From assembly GCA_026710525.1 (NCBI GenBank), contig JAPOQT010000283.1, positions 1 to 14,807 on the forward strand: a DNA stretch of 14,807 nucleotides, written 5' to 3'. Position 1 is the first letter of the stretch. Each line of letters opens with the position of its first letter. The notes below the pieces were generated by a model. The model made no database searches and was not told the DNA's origin. It saw only the letters and a list, made by a program, of their open reading frames with translations. Shown here in pieces: positions 7,561 through 14,506 of the stretch. The position numbers were made by a program, and so were the translations under genes. The DNA is from Pseudomonadota bacterium (GTDB lineage Bacteria; Bdellovibrionota_B; Oligoflexia; Oligoflexales; Bin106).

Positions 7561-9071
7561 TCAGACACAAACCTTTCTCCATAATTGTTGAGGATAGTTT
7601 TTAACTGCCCTTCAACATCGTCTTTCAGCGGAGCACCTGAGGCAACGTTGTCTAACCAAGAAGCATGATTATTGCTCAGTTCACCATAAAGCCCCATCTC
7701 ATAATTCTGTAGATCGCTTAACTCGTAATTATCAAGATAGCCGCGAGTGGCAGCATAGAGAATCGCCACCTGTAAGCCAATATGGAGAGGACTATATTGA
7801 GGCTGTTTAAGAATTTGGACTAAGACTTTACCACGTTTGAGGGTTTGTTGGGTAGTGGCGTCTAGATCAGAGCCAAACTGTGCAAAGGCTTCGAGCTCAC
7901 GATATTGGGCTAATTCTAATCGCACCGTACCTGATACCTTCTTCATCGCAGGGAGTTGAGCTGCACCACCCACTCGTGATACGGATTGACCAGCGTTCAC
8001 AGCCGGTCTTACTCCAGAGAAAAATAGGTCACTTTCCAGAAATATTTGACCATCGGTAATGGATATGACGTTAGTTGGGACGTAGGCTGAAATGTCACCA
8101 GCCTGGGTTTCAACAATGGGTAGTGCGGTAATTGAGCCACCACCCTTAGCTTCAGATAGTTTACAAGCTCTTTCGAGTAATCGTGAATGAATATAGAAAA
8201 CATCACCGGGATAAGCTTCACGCCCAGGGGACCTACGGAGTAGTAGTGATAGCTCACGATAAGCTACGGCTTGTTTCGATAAGTCATCGTACACAATTAA
8301 GCAGTGTTTACCTTGAGCCATAAACCATTCAGCAATCGATATTCCTGAATAGGGAGCGAGAAATTGTAAGGCTGCTGGATCAGTGGAAGGAGCTGAAATA
8401 ATTGTGGTATAAGACAGGGCACCAGCCACCTTGAGACGCTCAACAATTTGAGCAATGGTAGAGCTTTTTTGGCCAATAGCCACATAGATACATATGACTC
8501 CCTGACCTTTTTGATTGAGAATGGTGTCGATGGCAATCGTTGTTTTGCCTGTTTGTCGGTCGCCAACAATCAGCTCCCTTTGACCTCGGCCTATGGGTGT
8601 CATCGAGTCAACGCATTTCAATCCTGTTTGTAGCGGCTCATAAACCGATTGACGATCAACAATGCCAGGTGCTTTGACTTCAATGGTGGCGTATTCAGTG
8701 GTTGCCACAGCCCCTAAGCCATCTAATGGGTCTCCCTTGGCATCGAGGACCCGGCCAAGGAGGGCTTCACCTACAGGCATAGCATTAATGCTTTTTAAGC
8801 GTTTAACAGAATCACCTTCACAAACATGACCCACTCCGCTAAGAATAGCGACACCGACATGATTTTGTTCCAGACTTAAGACCACTCCCTTTGAGCCATC
8901 AGCAAATCCCACCTGCTCGCGAACCATAACCTGGTCAAGTCCATAAACATTAGCTCCTCCATCACCCACAGAGAGAACGGAGCCAGTTTCTTCAAGGTCT
9001 GAACCACTATGAAAAGACTCAATTTTCTTTAAAATAATGTTTTTAGCTTCATCTAGTCGAATATTGTCCAT
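7548..9071 (-). CDS. atpA: ATP synthase F1 alpha subunit
   Basis: Non-catalytic nucleotide-binding subunit that alternates with beta in F1. The beta-barrel domain opens with ETGSVLSVGDGGANVYGL (in part at 28-45), where most relatives have G-I-A. The Walker A is GDRQTGKT at 170-177, the YDDLSKQAVAYR segment is at 261-272, and SVSRVGGAAQ at 364-373 contains Arg367, equivalent to the arginine finger that reaches into the beta active site. The length of 507 is standard. The N-terminal helix that binds delta is present at about 1-20. The start is ATG at 9071, with AAAGGA and CGGA upstream. It is read after atpH (85-base gap) and overlaps atpG. Confidence 0.98.
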   Translation of the reverse strand: MDNIRLDEAKNIILKKIESFHSGSDLEETGSVLSVGDGGANVYGLDQVMVREQVGFADGSKGVVLSLEQNHVGVAILSGVGHVCEGDSVKRLKSINAMPVGEALLGRVLDAKGDPLDGLGAVATTEYATIEVKAPGIVDRQSVYEPLQTGLKCVDSMTPIGRGQRELIVGDRQTGKTTIAIDTILNQKGQGVICIYVAIGQKSSTIAQIVERLKVAGALSYTTIISAPSTDPAALQFLAPYSGISIAEWFMAQGKHCLIVYDDLSKQAVAYRELSLLLRRSPGREAYPGDVFYIHSRLLERACKLSEAKGGGSITALPIVETQAGDISAYVPTNVISITDGQIFLESDLFFSGVRPAVNAGQSVSRVGGAAQLPAMKKVSGTVRLELAQYRELEAFAQFGSDLDATTQQTLKRGKVLVQILKQPQYSPLHIGLQVAILYAATRGYLDNYELSDLQNYEMGLYGELSNNHASWLDNVASGAPLKDDVEGQLKTILNNYGERFVSECQT

Positions 9072-9156
9072 AAATTCCGTTTAATCCTTTCATGATTCAG
9101 ATATTGCTTTATTTTTGTTCCTACTTGCCTATAACTCACATCTCTCTAGAATATGC

Positions 9157-9714
9157 TTATCCAGAAAGATGGTGCTTTAAAATATTAAGACGAGATTTTA
9201 ACGAGCCATCAAAACACCGATTCCCCACTGAGATTTTAAAGCCTGCTATTAACGATGAGTCGAGGGTGATATGCCATTTTAGCTTGCTGGCAAAGACTTG
9301 CTCAGAGGTTTCTTTGATTTGTGCCACCACTTGTTTAGGTGTTTCTTGTGCTAATACGAGGGAGGCAGAGCTCTCTCCTTTTTTAATGGCTAGTAATCGT
9401 TGCAACTCGGTGTTAATTTCTGGAAGATAGGACATGCGCCCGTTAACCAAGATGACACCAAAAAAAGCCTGGAAAAGTCCTTGGTGATGACGATCATTAT
9501 CACGAATACAAGTCATGATTTCCATCAGAAAAGTGAGCTTTTCTGATGTCGAAATAGTAGGTGATTCCCAGACTAATTGAGCTTGGGAAAGCAGGGGGGT
9601 GAGTTCGCTTATCTTATGAGCGATGACGTCAAGCTCCCCCAAAAAAGAGACTTTATGGGATAAAGCTTCGGCGTAAGAGCGACCAATGATTTCTCGAGAT
9701 GTTTTGTTGTTCAT
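9157..9714 (-). CDS. atpH: ATP synthase F1 delta subunit
   Basis: Delta subunit, the clamp on top of F1 that holds the peripheral b/b' stalk. The N-terminal helical bundle contains the family-typical GRSYAEALSH at 11-20 and the SEKLTFL segment around 57-63. The C-terminal domain has DSSLIAGFKISVGNRCFDGS (about 152-171), matching the conserved D-x-x-x-x-G-G-x-x-x-x-x-G-x-x-x-x-D-G-S pattern. The length of 185 is normal. The position between atpF and atpA is the usual one. The start ATG at 9714 follows a 79-base gap after atpF. Confidence 0.96.
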   Translation of the reverse strand: MNNKTSREIIGRSYAEALSHKVSFLGELDVIAHKISELTPLLSQAQLVWESPTISTSEKLTFLMEIMTCIRDNDRHHQGLFQAFFGVILVNGRMSYLPEINTELQRLLAIKKGESSASLVLAQETPKQVVAQIKETSEQVFASKLKWHITLDSSLIAGFKISVGNRCFDGSLKSRLNILKHHLSG

Positions 9715-9793
9715 AAAAACCTACGGTAGGCAAGATTCCTAGCTAAAATTGAGGTGTCATCAATCTTATTAAAGGCGGACATCAGACCCAAGG

Positions 9794-10285
9794 TTAAGAT
9801 TGTTGACGGAGAGCAGACAGATCACTCAGCTGGTCACCTAAGTAGCCATGTTTCGCTTTCGTACTGAGGCGCTCCACTTTGTTTATCAGTAATTGATCGA
9901 CCATATTGTTAAGCTCATCGTATAACTGTTTTTTGGCCGACAAATAATCAGCATGTAAGTAACGTTCTGACTCTTCTTTGAGTTTCGCTGCATAGAGACG
10001 AGCATCCTCTAACATTTGCTCACTCCTAATCCGGCTATCTTCACGAGCTTGCTCGGTCATGGCCTGAAGTTTTTTAGCAAGCTCTTGTTCTTTGTATAGG
10101 AGTTCTTGAAGTTTATTTTCTGCCAGTTTTTTCTCTCTTTCAGCATCAGACCTAGCCTTGAGAAAGACCTCTCTTTGTTTGCGAGCCATGCCAGAGAACA
10201 GGGAGCGAAAAGCTAGGAAAAAAAGGAGTAAAAATATAAGAAAGTTTAATCCCGGCAAATAGAATGAAAAGTAGTTGAGGTCCAT
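9794..10285 (-). CDS. atpF: ATP synthase Fo subunit b, peripheral stalk
   Basis: Peripheral-stalk subunit b. One strongly hydrophobic segment (about 8-31, LNFLIFLLLFFLAF within it) anchors it in the inner membrane. It is followed by a long charged helix (about 36-135) rich in Glu, Lys, Arg, Gln and Ala, which should pair with b' as a right-handed coiled coil and bind delta at the C-terminus. The length of 163 is typical. It lies 19 bases after the b' gene. The two membrane segments differ, which supports b and b' being separate subunits rather than a recent duplication. The ribosome-binding site is weak (AAGAT), so coupling to atpF' translation is plausible. Confidence 0.93.
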   Translation of the reverse strand: MDLNYFSFYLPGLNFLIFLLLFFLAFRSLFSGMARKQREVFLKARSDAEREKKLAENKLQELLYKEQELAKKLQAMTEQAREDSRIRSEQMLEDARLYAAKLKEESERYLHADYLSAKKQLYDELNNMVDQLLINKVERLSTKAKHGYLGDQLSDLSALRQQS

Positions 10286-10304
10286 AGTAATCTTAAATAA
10301 AACA

Positions 10305-10745
10305 TTAGCTGGAATGACGAGTGACTTTATGAAACACTAGCTCAGCTAACGGCTGGGCTAATTCAGTGAGTTTATGTCGTTCAGAGGCAAGAGAAGTAGC
10401 AATTTTCTCAGAATTTTGTTGAAATTTTTGATGAGAAACCTCTTGAGCCTTGGCGATGACAACACGGGCATCTTGCACAGCTTTTTCTTGGGCTGTTTTT
10501 CTCATTGCTTGAATCTTGTTTAAGGTCTGCCCCGTGGTTTCATCCATTTGTTTGGTTCGTTCTTCGATTTTGGCATATATATCTTGCAGATCATAGGTGA
10601 CCTCAGTGGTCACCTTGGCGCGCTGGTCACGTAATTTTGAGTAAGGAGCCATGATCCAGCGACGAACAATAACGTAGCTCACAGCAAAGAGAGTGCCTTG
10701 ACCTATAATGAGGTAAGGATCTGGGTTTAAATTAATTCCGGCCAT
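10305..10745 (-). CDS. atpF': ATP synthase Fo subunit b' (AtpX-type), peripheral stalk
   Basis: Second b-type subunit, b'. The N-terminal membrane segment is about residues 11-33 (LIIGQGTLFAVSYVIVRRWI in part), followed by a PYSKLRDQRAKV turn at 34-45 and a long charged coiled-coil helix to about 125. The length of 146 is normal. Two different b subunits encoded side by side are known from photosynthetic bacteria, alphaproteobacteria and many deltaproteobacteria, and here they argue against an enterobacterial-type synthase. It follows parB by 40 bases. AGGA lies 11 bases before the ATG. Which of the two should be called b and which b' is set by order and resemblance, and is not certain. Confidence 0.9.
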   Translation of the reverse strand: MAGINLNPDPYLIIGQGTLFAVSYVIVRRWIMAPYSKLRDQRAKVTTEVTYDLQDIYAKIEERTKQMDETTGQTLNKIQAMRKTAQEKAVQDARVVIAKAQEVSHQKFQQNSEKIATSLASERHKLTELAQPLAELVFHKVTRHSS

Positions 10746-10785
10746 TGGTATGATGTTCCTGTATTCAAAGCAGTTTATTTAGAGA

Positions 10786-11757
10786 CTAAGACACTCCCAT
10801 AACCCTGAGTAAACGCTTTAGTTCTCCAGGAGAATGATAATGGACGACAATTTTACCTCGTCTCTTAGAGCCGACAATTTTTGCTTTAGCCTCCAGGGAA
10901 TCACCGACTTGCTCAGCAAACTGATTTAAAGCCTCTTCTTCTTCTTTGTCAGGCTTTGCCATGTCTTTTTTCAGTTCTTCGAGGGATTTACTTATTTCCT
11001 CCGGTGACGATAAAACTTTTAATTGCTCAGCTATATCACGACATAATTGTTCAGCGGCTCTCACCGACAAACCACCAGCTTTAATAGCTTCAGCAGCCTC
11101 GAGTTGCTCAGTTTCTGTGGGCACCATAAGAATGGCGACGCCATGACCGGCGGTGAGACGTTTGTTTTCAATATCTTGGCGAATGGTATCAGGTAGGTTT
11201 AATAGTCGGAGAGCTCCGGTAACAGTGGTTCTATCCTTGCCGACTAGCTGAGCACATTCTTGTTGCGACATGCCAGTATCATCGATAATTTTCTTATACG
11301 CAAGGGCGACTTCGATGGCATTGAGGTCCGATCTCTGAATGTTTTCAACTAAAGCCAAACGGAAAGCGTCATGATCCGAAACCTCTTTCACGACTACGGG
11401 TATCTTGGTAATGCCAGCTATTTTAGCCGCTTTCAATCGGCTTTCGCCGGCGATGACCTCATATCTTTGTCCAGGCCATTCTTCGGTAACAACAATAGGT
11501 TGCAGTAAGCCATCTTTTTTTATGCTCTGGGCCAGTTCTGCTATTTTTTGTTCTGAAAAACTGGTGCGCGGCTGTGTGGATTTAGGAAAGATTAAATGAA
11601 TATCAACTTCCAGGTATCGACCCGCTACCATCCCCTCTGCTCCTTCAGGCTCGGTTTGATCGTTAGTGGGTCGTTTAGAGCCACCTAAGATGGAAGCCAT
11701 GCCACGGCCAAGGCCACCTTTTTTGGCGGACTTTGAGTAGTAAACCTTACTCTTCAT
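10786..11757 (-). CDS. parB: Chromosome-partitioning protein ParB
   Basis: ParB binds parS centromere sites near the origin and loads as a CTP-dependent sliding clamp; ParA pulls the complex apart. Residues about 12-25 (KGGLGRGMASILGG) are the basic leader that stimulates ParA. The CTP-binding domain spans about 47-135, with IFPKSTQPRTSF at 56-67 and GESRLKA at 104-110, followed by ENIQRSDLNAIEVALAY at 138-154. The DNA-binding helix-turn-helix is SQQECAQLVGKDRTTVTGAL (in part 164-183), then LTAGHGVAIL at 201-210. A charged linker (about 250-285, many Lys and Glu) leads to the dimerisation domain, KIVVHYHSPGELKRLLRVM (about 302-320). The odd point is that the near-invariant GERRxRA reads GESRLKA. 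The length of 323 is normal. The ATG is preceded by AGAGGT. No parS site is visible in this window. Confidence 0.96.
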   Translation of the reverse strand: MKSKVYYSKSAKKGGLGRGMASILGGSKRPTNDQTEPEGAEGMVAGRYLEVDIHLIFPKSTQPRTSFSEQKIAELAQSIKKDGLLQPIVVTEEWPGQRYEVIAGESRLKAAKIAGITKIPVVVKEVSDHDAFRLALVENIQRSDLNAIEVALAYKKIIDDTGMSQQECAQLVGKDRTTVTGALRLLNLPDTIRQDIENKRLTAGHGVAILMVPTETEQLEAAEAIKAGGLSVRAAEQLCRDIAEQLKVLSSPEEISKSLEELKKDMAKPDKEEEEALNQFAEQVGDSLEAKAKIVGSKRRGKIVVHYHSPGELKRLLRVMGVS

Positions 11758-11835
11758 AACATACCTCTTGTTCTATCATTAGACTGAGAAAACGATAATC
11801 TTAGAAATCTATAATAAGACACAGATGAATAGCGA

Positions 11836-12759
11836 CTATGTCACCTGTGGTATTTCGGCTTGTGAATTAGGCGTTTTTGTTTTTCGTTGTCCATGATTAG
11901 CCTGAATAGGGATCTGATCAGACAGCGGATCATGAACGGTACTGGATAATTCATTTTTGGTCAAGCTTTTGATGTCACTTTTTTTGTCTTCCGCATTGTG
12001 TCGAGACGTTAACACACGAGCTAGTTCAAGGTAACTCAATGCTCCTTTGCTGGCAGCATCATAAAGTAAACAAGGTTTGCCAAATGAGGGTGCCTCAGCT
12101 AATCGAATATTTCTTGGTATTTTTATCTGAAATACCTGATCACCAAAGGATTTGCGAACATCCGATTCCACCTCATGACACAAGTTGTTTCTCTGGTCAA
12201 ACATGGTGAGTAAGATGCCTTCGACCTTTAAGTCGCAATTAAGTCGCCTTTGGATTAAGTCTACCGTTTTCATGAGCTGTCCTAAACCTTCAAGGGCGTA
12301 GTATTCGGTTTGTAGTGGAATAATCATCCCTTGAGACGCGGTAAGAGCATTCACCGTGAGCACACCTAAGGCGGGAGGGCAGTCGATGATGATGTAATCA
12401 TAATTGTTCCTCACAGACTCCAATGCTTCGACAAGCCTTGCTTCGCGACCAATGACAGAGACAAGCTCGACCTCGGCAGCAACCAGCTCTTGGGAAGAAG
12501 GAGCCACGTGCAAGTAGTCAAGGTCTGAATGGAATATAATATCTTTAATGGGGGTTTCATCCACCAACACATGATACATATCTTGACTTGTTTCAGTCTC
12601 TAATACCCCAAGGCCTGAGCCTGCGTTAGCCTGAGGGTCCATATCAATCAGGAGTGTACGTCGTTCTGACGCTGCTAGGCTGGCAGCCAAATTAATAGCC
12701 GTAGTTGTTTTACCAACACCACCTTTTTGATTGGAAATCGCAATCACCTTAGCAGCCAT
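11836..12759 (-). CDS. parA: Chromosome-partitioning ATPase ParA (Soj type)
   Basis: Deviant Walker ATPase that dimerises on the nucleoid with ATP and segregates ParB-parS complexes. It has KGGVGKTTT at 12-20 (Lys12 is the signature lysine), the A' motif DMDPQ at 39-43 and the Walker B IIIDCPP at 123-129. PRNIRLAEAPSFGKP at 215-229 is typical of chromosomal Soj proteins. There is no N-terminal helix-turn-helix, so it is not the plasmid P1 type. About 50 residues beyond the usual end (from about 255) form a hydrophilic tail rich in Ser, Lys, Asn, Gln and Thr. The ATG follows GCGAGGA closely, and atpE ends 40 bases upstream. An ACCTCCT stretch in that short gap could lower ribosome access. It lies in the same run as the synthase genes. 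Confidence 0.97.
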   Translation of the reverse strand: MAAKVIAISNQKGGVGKTTTAINLAASLAASERRTLLIDMDPQANAGSGLGVLETETSQDMYHVLVDETPIKDIIFHSDLDYLHVAPSSQELVAAEVELVSVIGREARLVEALESVRNNYDYIIIDCPPALGVLTVNALTASQGMIIPLQTEYYALEGLGQLMKTVDLIQRRLNCDLKVEGILLTMFDQRNNLCHEVESDVRKSFGDQVFQIKIPRNIRLAEAPSFGKPCLLYDAASKGALSYLELARVLTSRHNAEDKKSDIKSLTKNELSSTVHDPLSDQIPIQANHGQRKTKTPNSQAEIPQVT

Positions 12760-12799
12760 AAATCCTCGCTTACGTTATTTTCAGGAGGTCCGAGTTAGA

Positions 12800-13033
12800 T
12801 TAAGATCCCATTCCTTGGATGAGTAGGAAGGCCACAATAAAAGAAAGAATTGCCTGAAACTCCATAAATGCCAAAGCAAGAATAAATGGGGTAAATACCG
12901 CATCCTTGGACGCTGGATTACGGGTAACTCCTTCAAAAGTTGCTGCTGCTGCTCTAGATTGCGCTGTTGCCGCACCAAAAGCACCAATAGCGATAGCTAA
13001 ACCAGCTGCTAGGGCTACAATTCCTTGACTCAT
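12800..13033 (-). CDS. atpE: ATP synthase Fo subunit c, rotor ring proteolipid
   Basis: Subunit c forms the rotor ring. It has two membrane helices (about 3-28 and 48-73) joined by a polar loop with EGVTRNPASKD at 34-44. Glu58 in LALAFMEFQAIL is the ion-carrying carboxylate. The next residue is Phe59 where sodium-type rings usually have Ser or Thr; together with Gln25 this makes protons the likely coupling ion (inference). The helix-1 pattern GxGxGxG of most rings reads G-x-A-x-A-x-S here (residues 20-26). There is no extra N-terminal signal segment, and 77 residues is normal. A strong GAGGAG lies 8 bases ahead of the ATG, fitting the need for many copies per complex. It follows atpB by 84 bases and precedes parA by 40. 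Confidence 0.97.
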   Translation of the reverse strand: MSQGIVALAAGLAIAIGAFGAATAQSRAAAATFEGVTRNPASKDAVFTPFILALAFMEFQAILSFIVAFLLIQGMGS

Positions 13034-13117
13034 GTCATCAACTCCTCAAAAATAAAAATACTGAAACATCATAACCAAACTCGAGCGAAATAAGACTAGC
13101 ATACAACTAACCTTGTA

Positions 13118-14011
13118 TCAGTGATCTGATGATACCGCTAGAGCTACATAAATACCACTTAAAAGAGAAAAAACAAAGGCCTGAACTAATGACACCAACA
13201 CACCAAAGAAAAGCAAGATGGATGGCACTATCCAGAGCCCCATGCCAGTGAACACACCAACGAGCATGTGATCACCAAAAATATTACCCATGAGCCTTAA
13301 ACTTAAAGACACGGGACGGAAGCCATGGGAGATGATCTCAATCACAAATAGCAGCACAGGTAGTAATAATCCGATGATGGGAATGGGAACCTTTGGTCCA
13401 GAGAAGTGTTTAATGTAGCTCAAGAATCCTTGTGTTCGCACTCCCCAGAAGTTGTAGAGACAAAACACGACCAAAGCCACACCTAAATTTGCTGAAAAAT
13501 CTCCTGATGCTGGGGGTAGAAAAGGGCACAAACCTGTTAGATTGGTGATGAGAATAAAGAAAAACAGGGCTGTCATTAGATGGGTATATGGGGAATTATC
13601 TGAATGAAAGAGGTCACGGCCAAGGTTATGCATAAAGTCACATATGGTTTCGGTGATGACCTCTAATGAAAAACGTCCTAGTGGCTCTATTTGGCCATGG
13701 CTAATGACGTGATCGACGTGACGCTTGTATCTTAAAGCAATAATAGCCAAGAGGATCACACTGAAAAGACCTGAAAGAAGGGGGACGAACTTAGTGTTTA
13801 GACTAAATAATTTGGCGAGTAACTTGTAGAAGCTGATAAATGACTTACTGTCACCGGCGGCTTCGCTAGAGGCGGCAGCGATGGCCAAGCTGTCTCCCAA
13901 TACCAGGCTTATGGCAAAAACCAAGAACATGGCGATGATAATAGCAAACCTAGTGACATTAAGATTGCGTGTGGCATCAGTCATTTTTGCGAATAAAAAC
14001 ATAGGCGACAA
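13118..14011 (-). CDS. atpB: ATP synthase Fo subunit a
   Basis: Subunit a, the membrane stator that forms the two ion half-channels beside the c-ring. Essential Arg239 sits in SLSLRLMGNIFG (235-246), preceded by HGFRPV at 229-234. The FSLEVITETICDF and TNLTGLCPFLPPASGD (156-171) regions are also family-typical. Several strongly hydrophobic segments follow at about 76-94, 146-165, 174-190, 212-230 and 248-290. The N-terminus (about 20-48) resembles a cleavable signal peptide or an additional helix ending near AIAAAS. The TTG at 14011 is the farthest in-frame start; ATGs at 14002 and 13984 are alternatives, and none has a clear ribosome site, so the start is uncertain. It is the first gene of the - strand run. 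No atpI precedes it. Confidence 0.95.
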   Translation of the reverse strand: MSPMFLFAKMTDATRNLNVTRFAIIIAMFLVFAISLVLGDSLAIAAASSEAAGDSKSFISFYKLLAKLFSLNTKFVPLLSGLFSVILLAIIALRYKRHVDHVISHGQIEPLGRFSLEVITETICDFMHNLGRDLFHSDNSPYTHLMTALFFFILITNLTGLCPFLPPASGDFSANLGVALVVFCLYNFWGVRTQGFLSYIKHFSGPKVPIPIIGLLLPVLLFVIEIISHGFRPVSLSLRLMGNIFGDHMLVGVFTGMGLWIVPSILLFFGVLVSLVQAFVFSLLSGIYVALAVSSDH

Positions 14012-14198
14012 ACTTAAGAAGTAAGTATCAGTATGTGTTTTAAAAAGCCATTGTCTTTCAACTGTTAGGGTGTGTTAGACAAAACTTTGATAAGCAAAGC
14101 AAGGAGAGTTTATCCCATTGAATTTGGATGTCAATGATTTTTCTGTCTTTGGCAATACACGAAATCTATTTTTTAAAGAATTATCTTGCAAAATCCTT

Positions 14199-14226
14199 AT
14201 TATATATAGCGTATAAGCGGTTACAA
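14199..14226 (-). promoter_or_regulatory. Predicted sigma70-like promoter for the atpB-parAB-atp run
   Basis: Read on the - strand, TTGTAA (14221-14226) is followed after 16 bases by a perfect TATAAT (14199-14204). The predicted start is near 14192, giving a leader of about 180 bases before atpB. It is the best promoter match I found for the - strand run and sits where such a promoter is needed. The -35 box overlaps the left arm of the inverted repeat at 14223-14249. Confidence 0.6.
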
Positions 14227-14249
14227 TGAAGATGTAAATATTTCATTGT
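14223..14249. repeat. Perfect 8-bp inverted repeat between divergent promoters, possible operator
   Basis: ACAATGAA (14223-14230) and its exact complement TTCATTGT (14242-14249) are separated by 11 bases, so the arm centres are 19 bp apart, close to two helical turns. The left arm overlaps the - strand -35 box and the right arm overlaps the + strand -35 box. A dimeric regulator bound here would touch both promoters. Four of the eight paired bases (ACAA/TTGT) are shared with the two -35 boxes, so only the other four are independent symmetry. Confidence 0.45.
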
Positions 14250-14274
14250 CTATATTATTTTATTCAGCTATAAA
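14246..14274 (+). promoter_or_regulatory. Predicted sigma70-like promoter for dnaA
   Basis: TTGTCT (14246-14251) is followed after exactly 17 bases by TATAAA (14269-14274), matching consensus at 4/6 and 5/6 positions. Transcription would start near 14281, giving a leader of about 226 bases that includes the 29-codon ORF at 14385. The -35 box overlaps the right arm of the inverted repeat. Confidence 0.5.
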
Positions 14275-14384
14275 TAAGTTAAATTGAATAGTTGCAAACA
14301 AAAAATTCTTATACCGAAAAACCTCTTCATCTTCTCACTGGTCTTTGTTAGAATGATCATCTTATTTACTGCCAGAGGGAAGTC

Positions 14385-14474
14385 ATGGCCAAGTCACTTC
14401 GAAGATATAACCCCTTGATATTTTATGGATTTCATAGGTTGCTGACACCCTTGATTTATGTGAGTTTGTGTTAA
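14385..14474 (+). CDS. Possible 29-residue leader peptide upstream of dnaA
   Basis: A short ORF starts with ATG four bases after AGAGGGA, a better ribosome-binding site than the one in front of dnaA, and ends in TAA. The product is basic at the N-terminus (MAKSLRRYNP) and hydrophobic after that (LIFYGF, LLTPLIYVSL), so it could insert in a membrane. The dnaA ATG is 32 bases beyond the stop, and a possible in-frame dnaA GTG at 14468 would overlap the stop. I know of no family for it. It is not rpmH (ribosomal protein L34), which often lies next to dnaA. It may be a leader that couples translation, or chance. Confidence 0.35.
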   Translation: MAKSLRRYNPLIFYGFHRLLTPLIYVSLC

Positions 14475-14506
14475 CGCCTCTACCCTTTATGATTGATGGA
14501 AACCCT

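Larger units (their letters stand above)
14012..14384. other. AT-rich intergenic region between atpB and dnaA, possible part of a replication origin
   Basis: This region holds the two divergent promoters and the inverted repeat listed separately, and no convincing gene. Positions 14161-14340 contain 44 G/C in 180 by hand count (about 24%), far below the flanking genes, which could serve as an easily unwound element. Genes on both sides are read away from it, and dnaA and parAB are adjacent, as in many origin regions. Against this, I find no consensus DnaA box (TTATNCACA or its complement); the nearest sequences have at least two mismatches. A weak hairpin (CTTTG, 5-base loop, CAAAG, 14085-14099) and a 6-bp repeat TTGTCT/AGACAA (14051-14082) lie in the atpB leader, neither convincing as a terminator. 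Confidence 0.35.

Noticed and set aside
8009..8633. Several 60-90 codon ORFs overlapping atpA on both strands
   Set aside because: They are out-of-frame readings of the conserved alpha-subunit gene with no independent support.
12783..12789. AGGAGGT on the + strand as a ribosome-binding site
   Set aside because: No start codon with an open frame follows at suitable spacing on the + strand.
14034..14042. TGTGTTTTA as a DnaA box
   Set aside because: It has two mismatches from TGTGNATAA. Others in the region (TTATACCGA near 14309, TTATCCCAT near 14110) are no better.
14385..14474. rpmH (ribosomal protein L34) upstream of dnaA
   Set aside because: The 29-residue product lacks the KRTFQPS and R-rich L34 pattern and is mostly hydrophobic.
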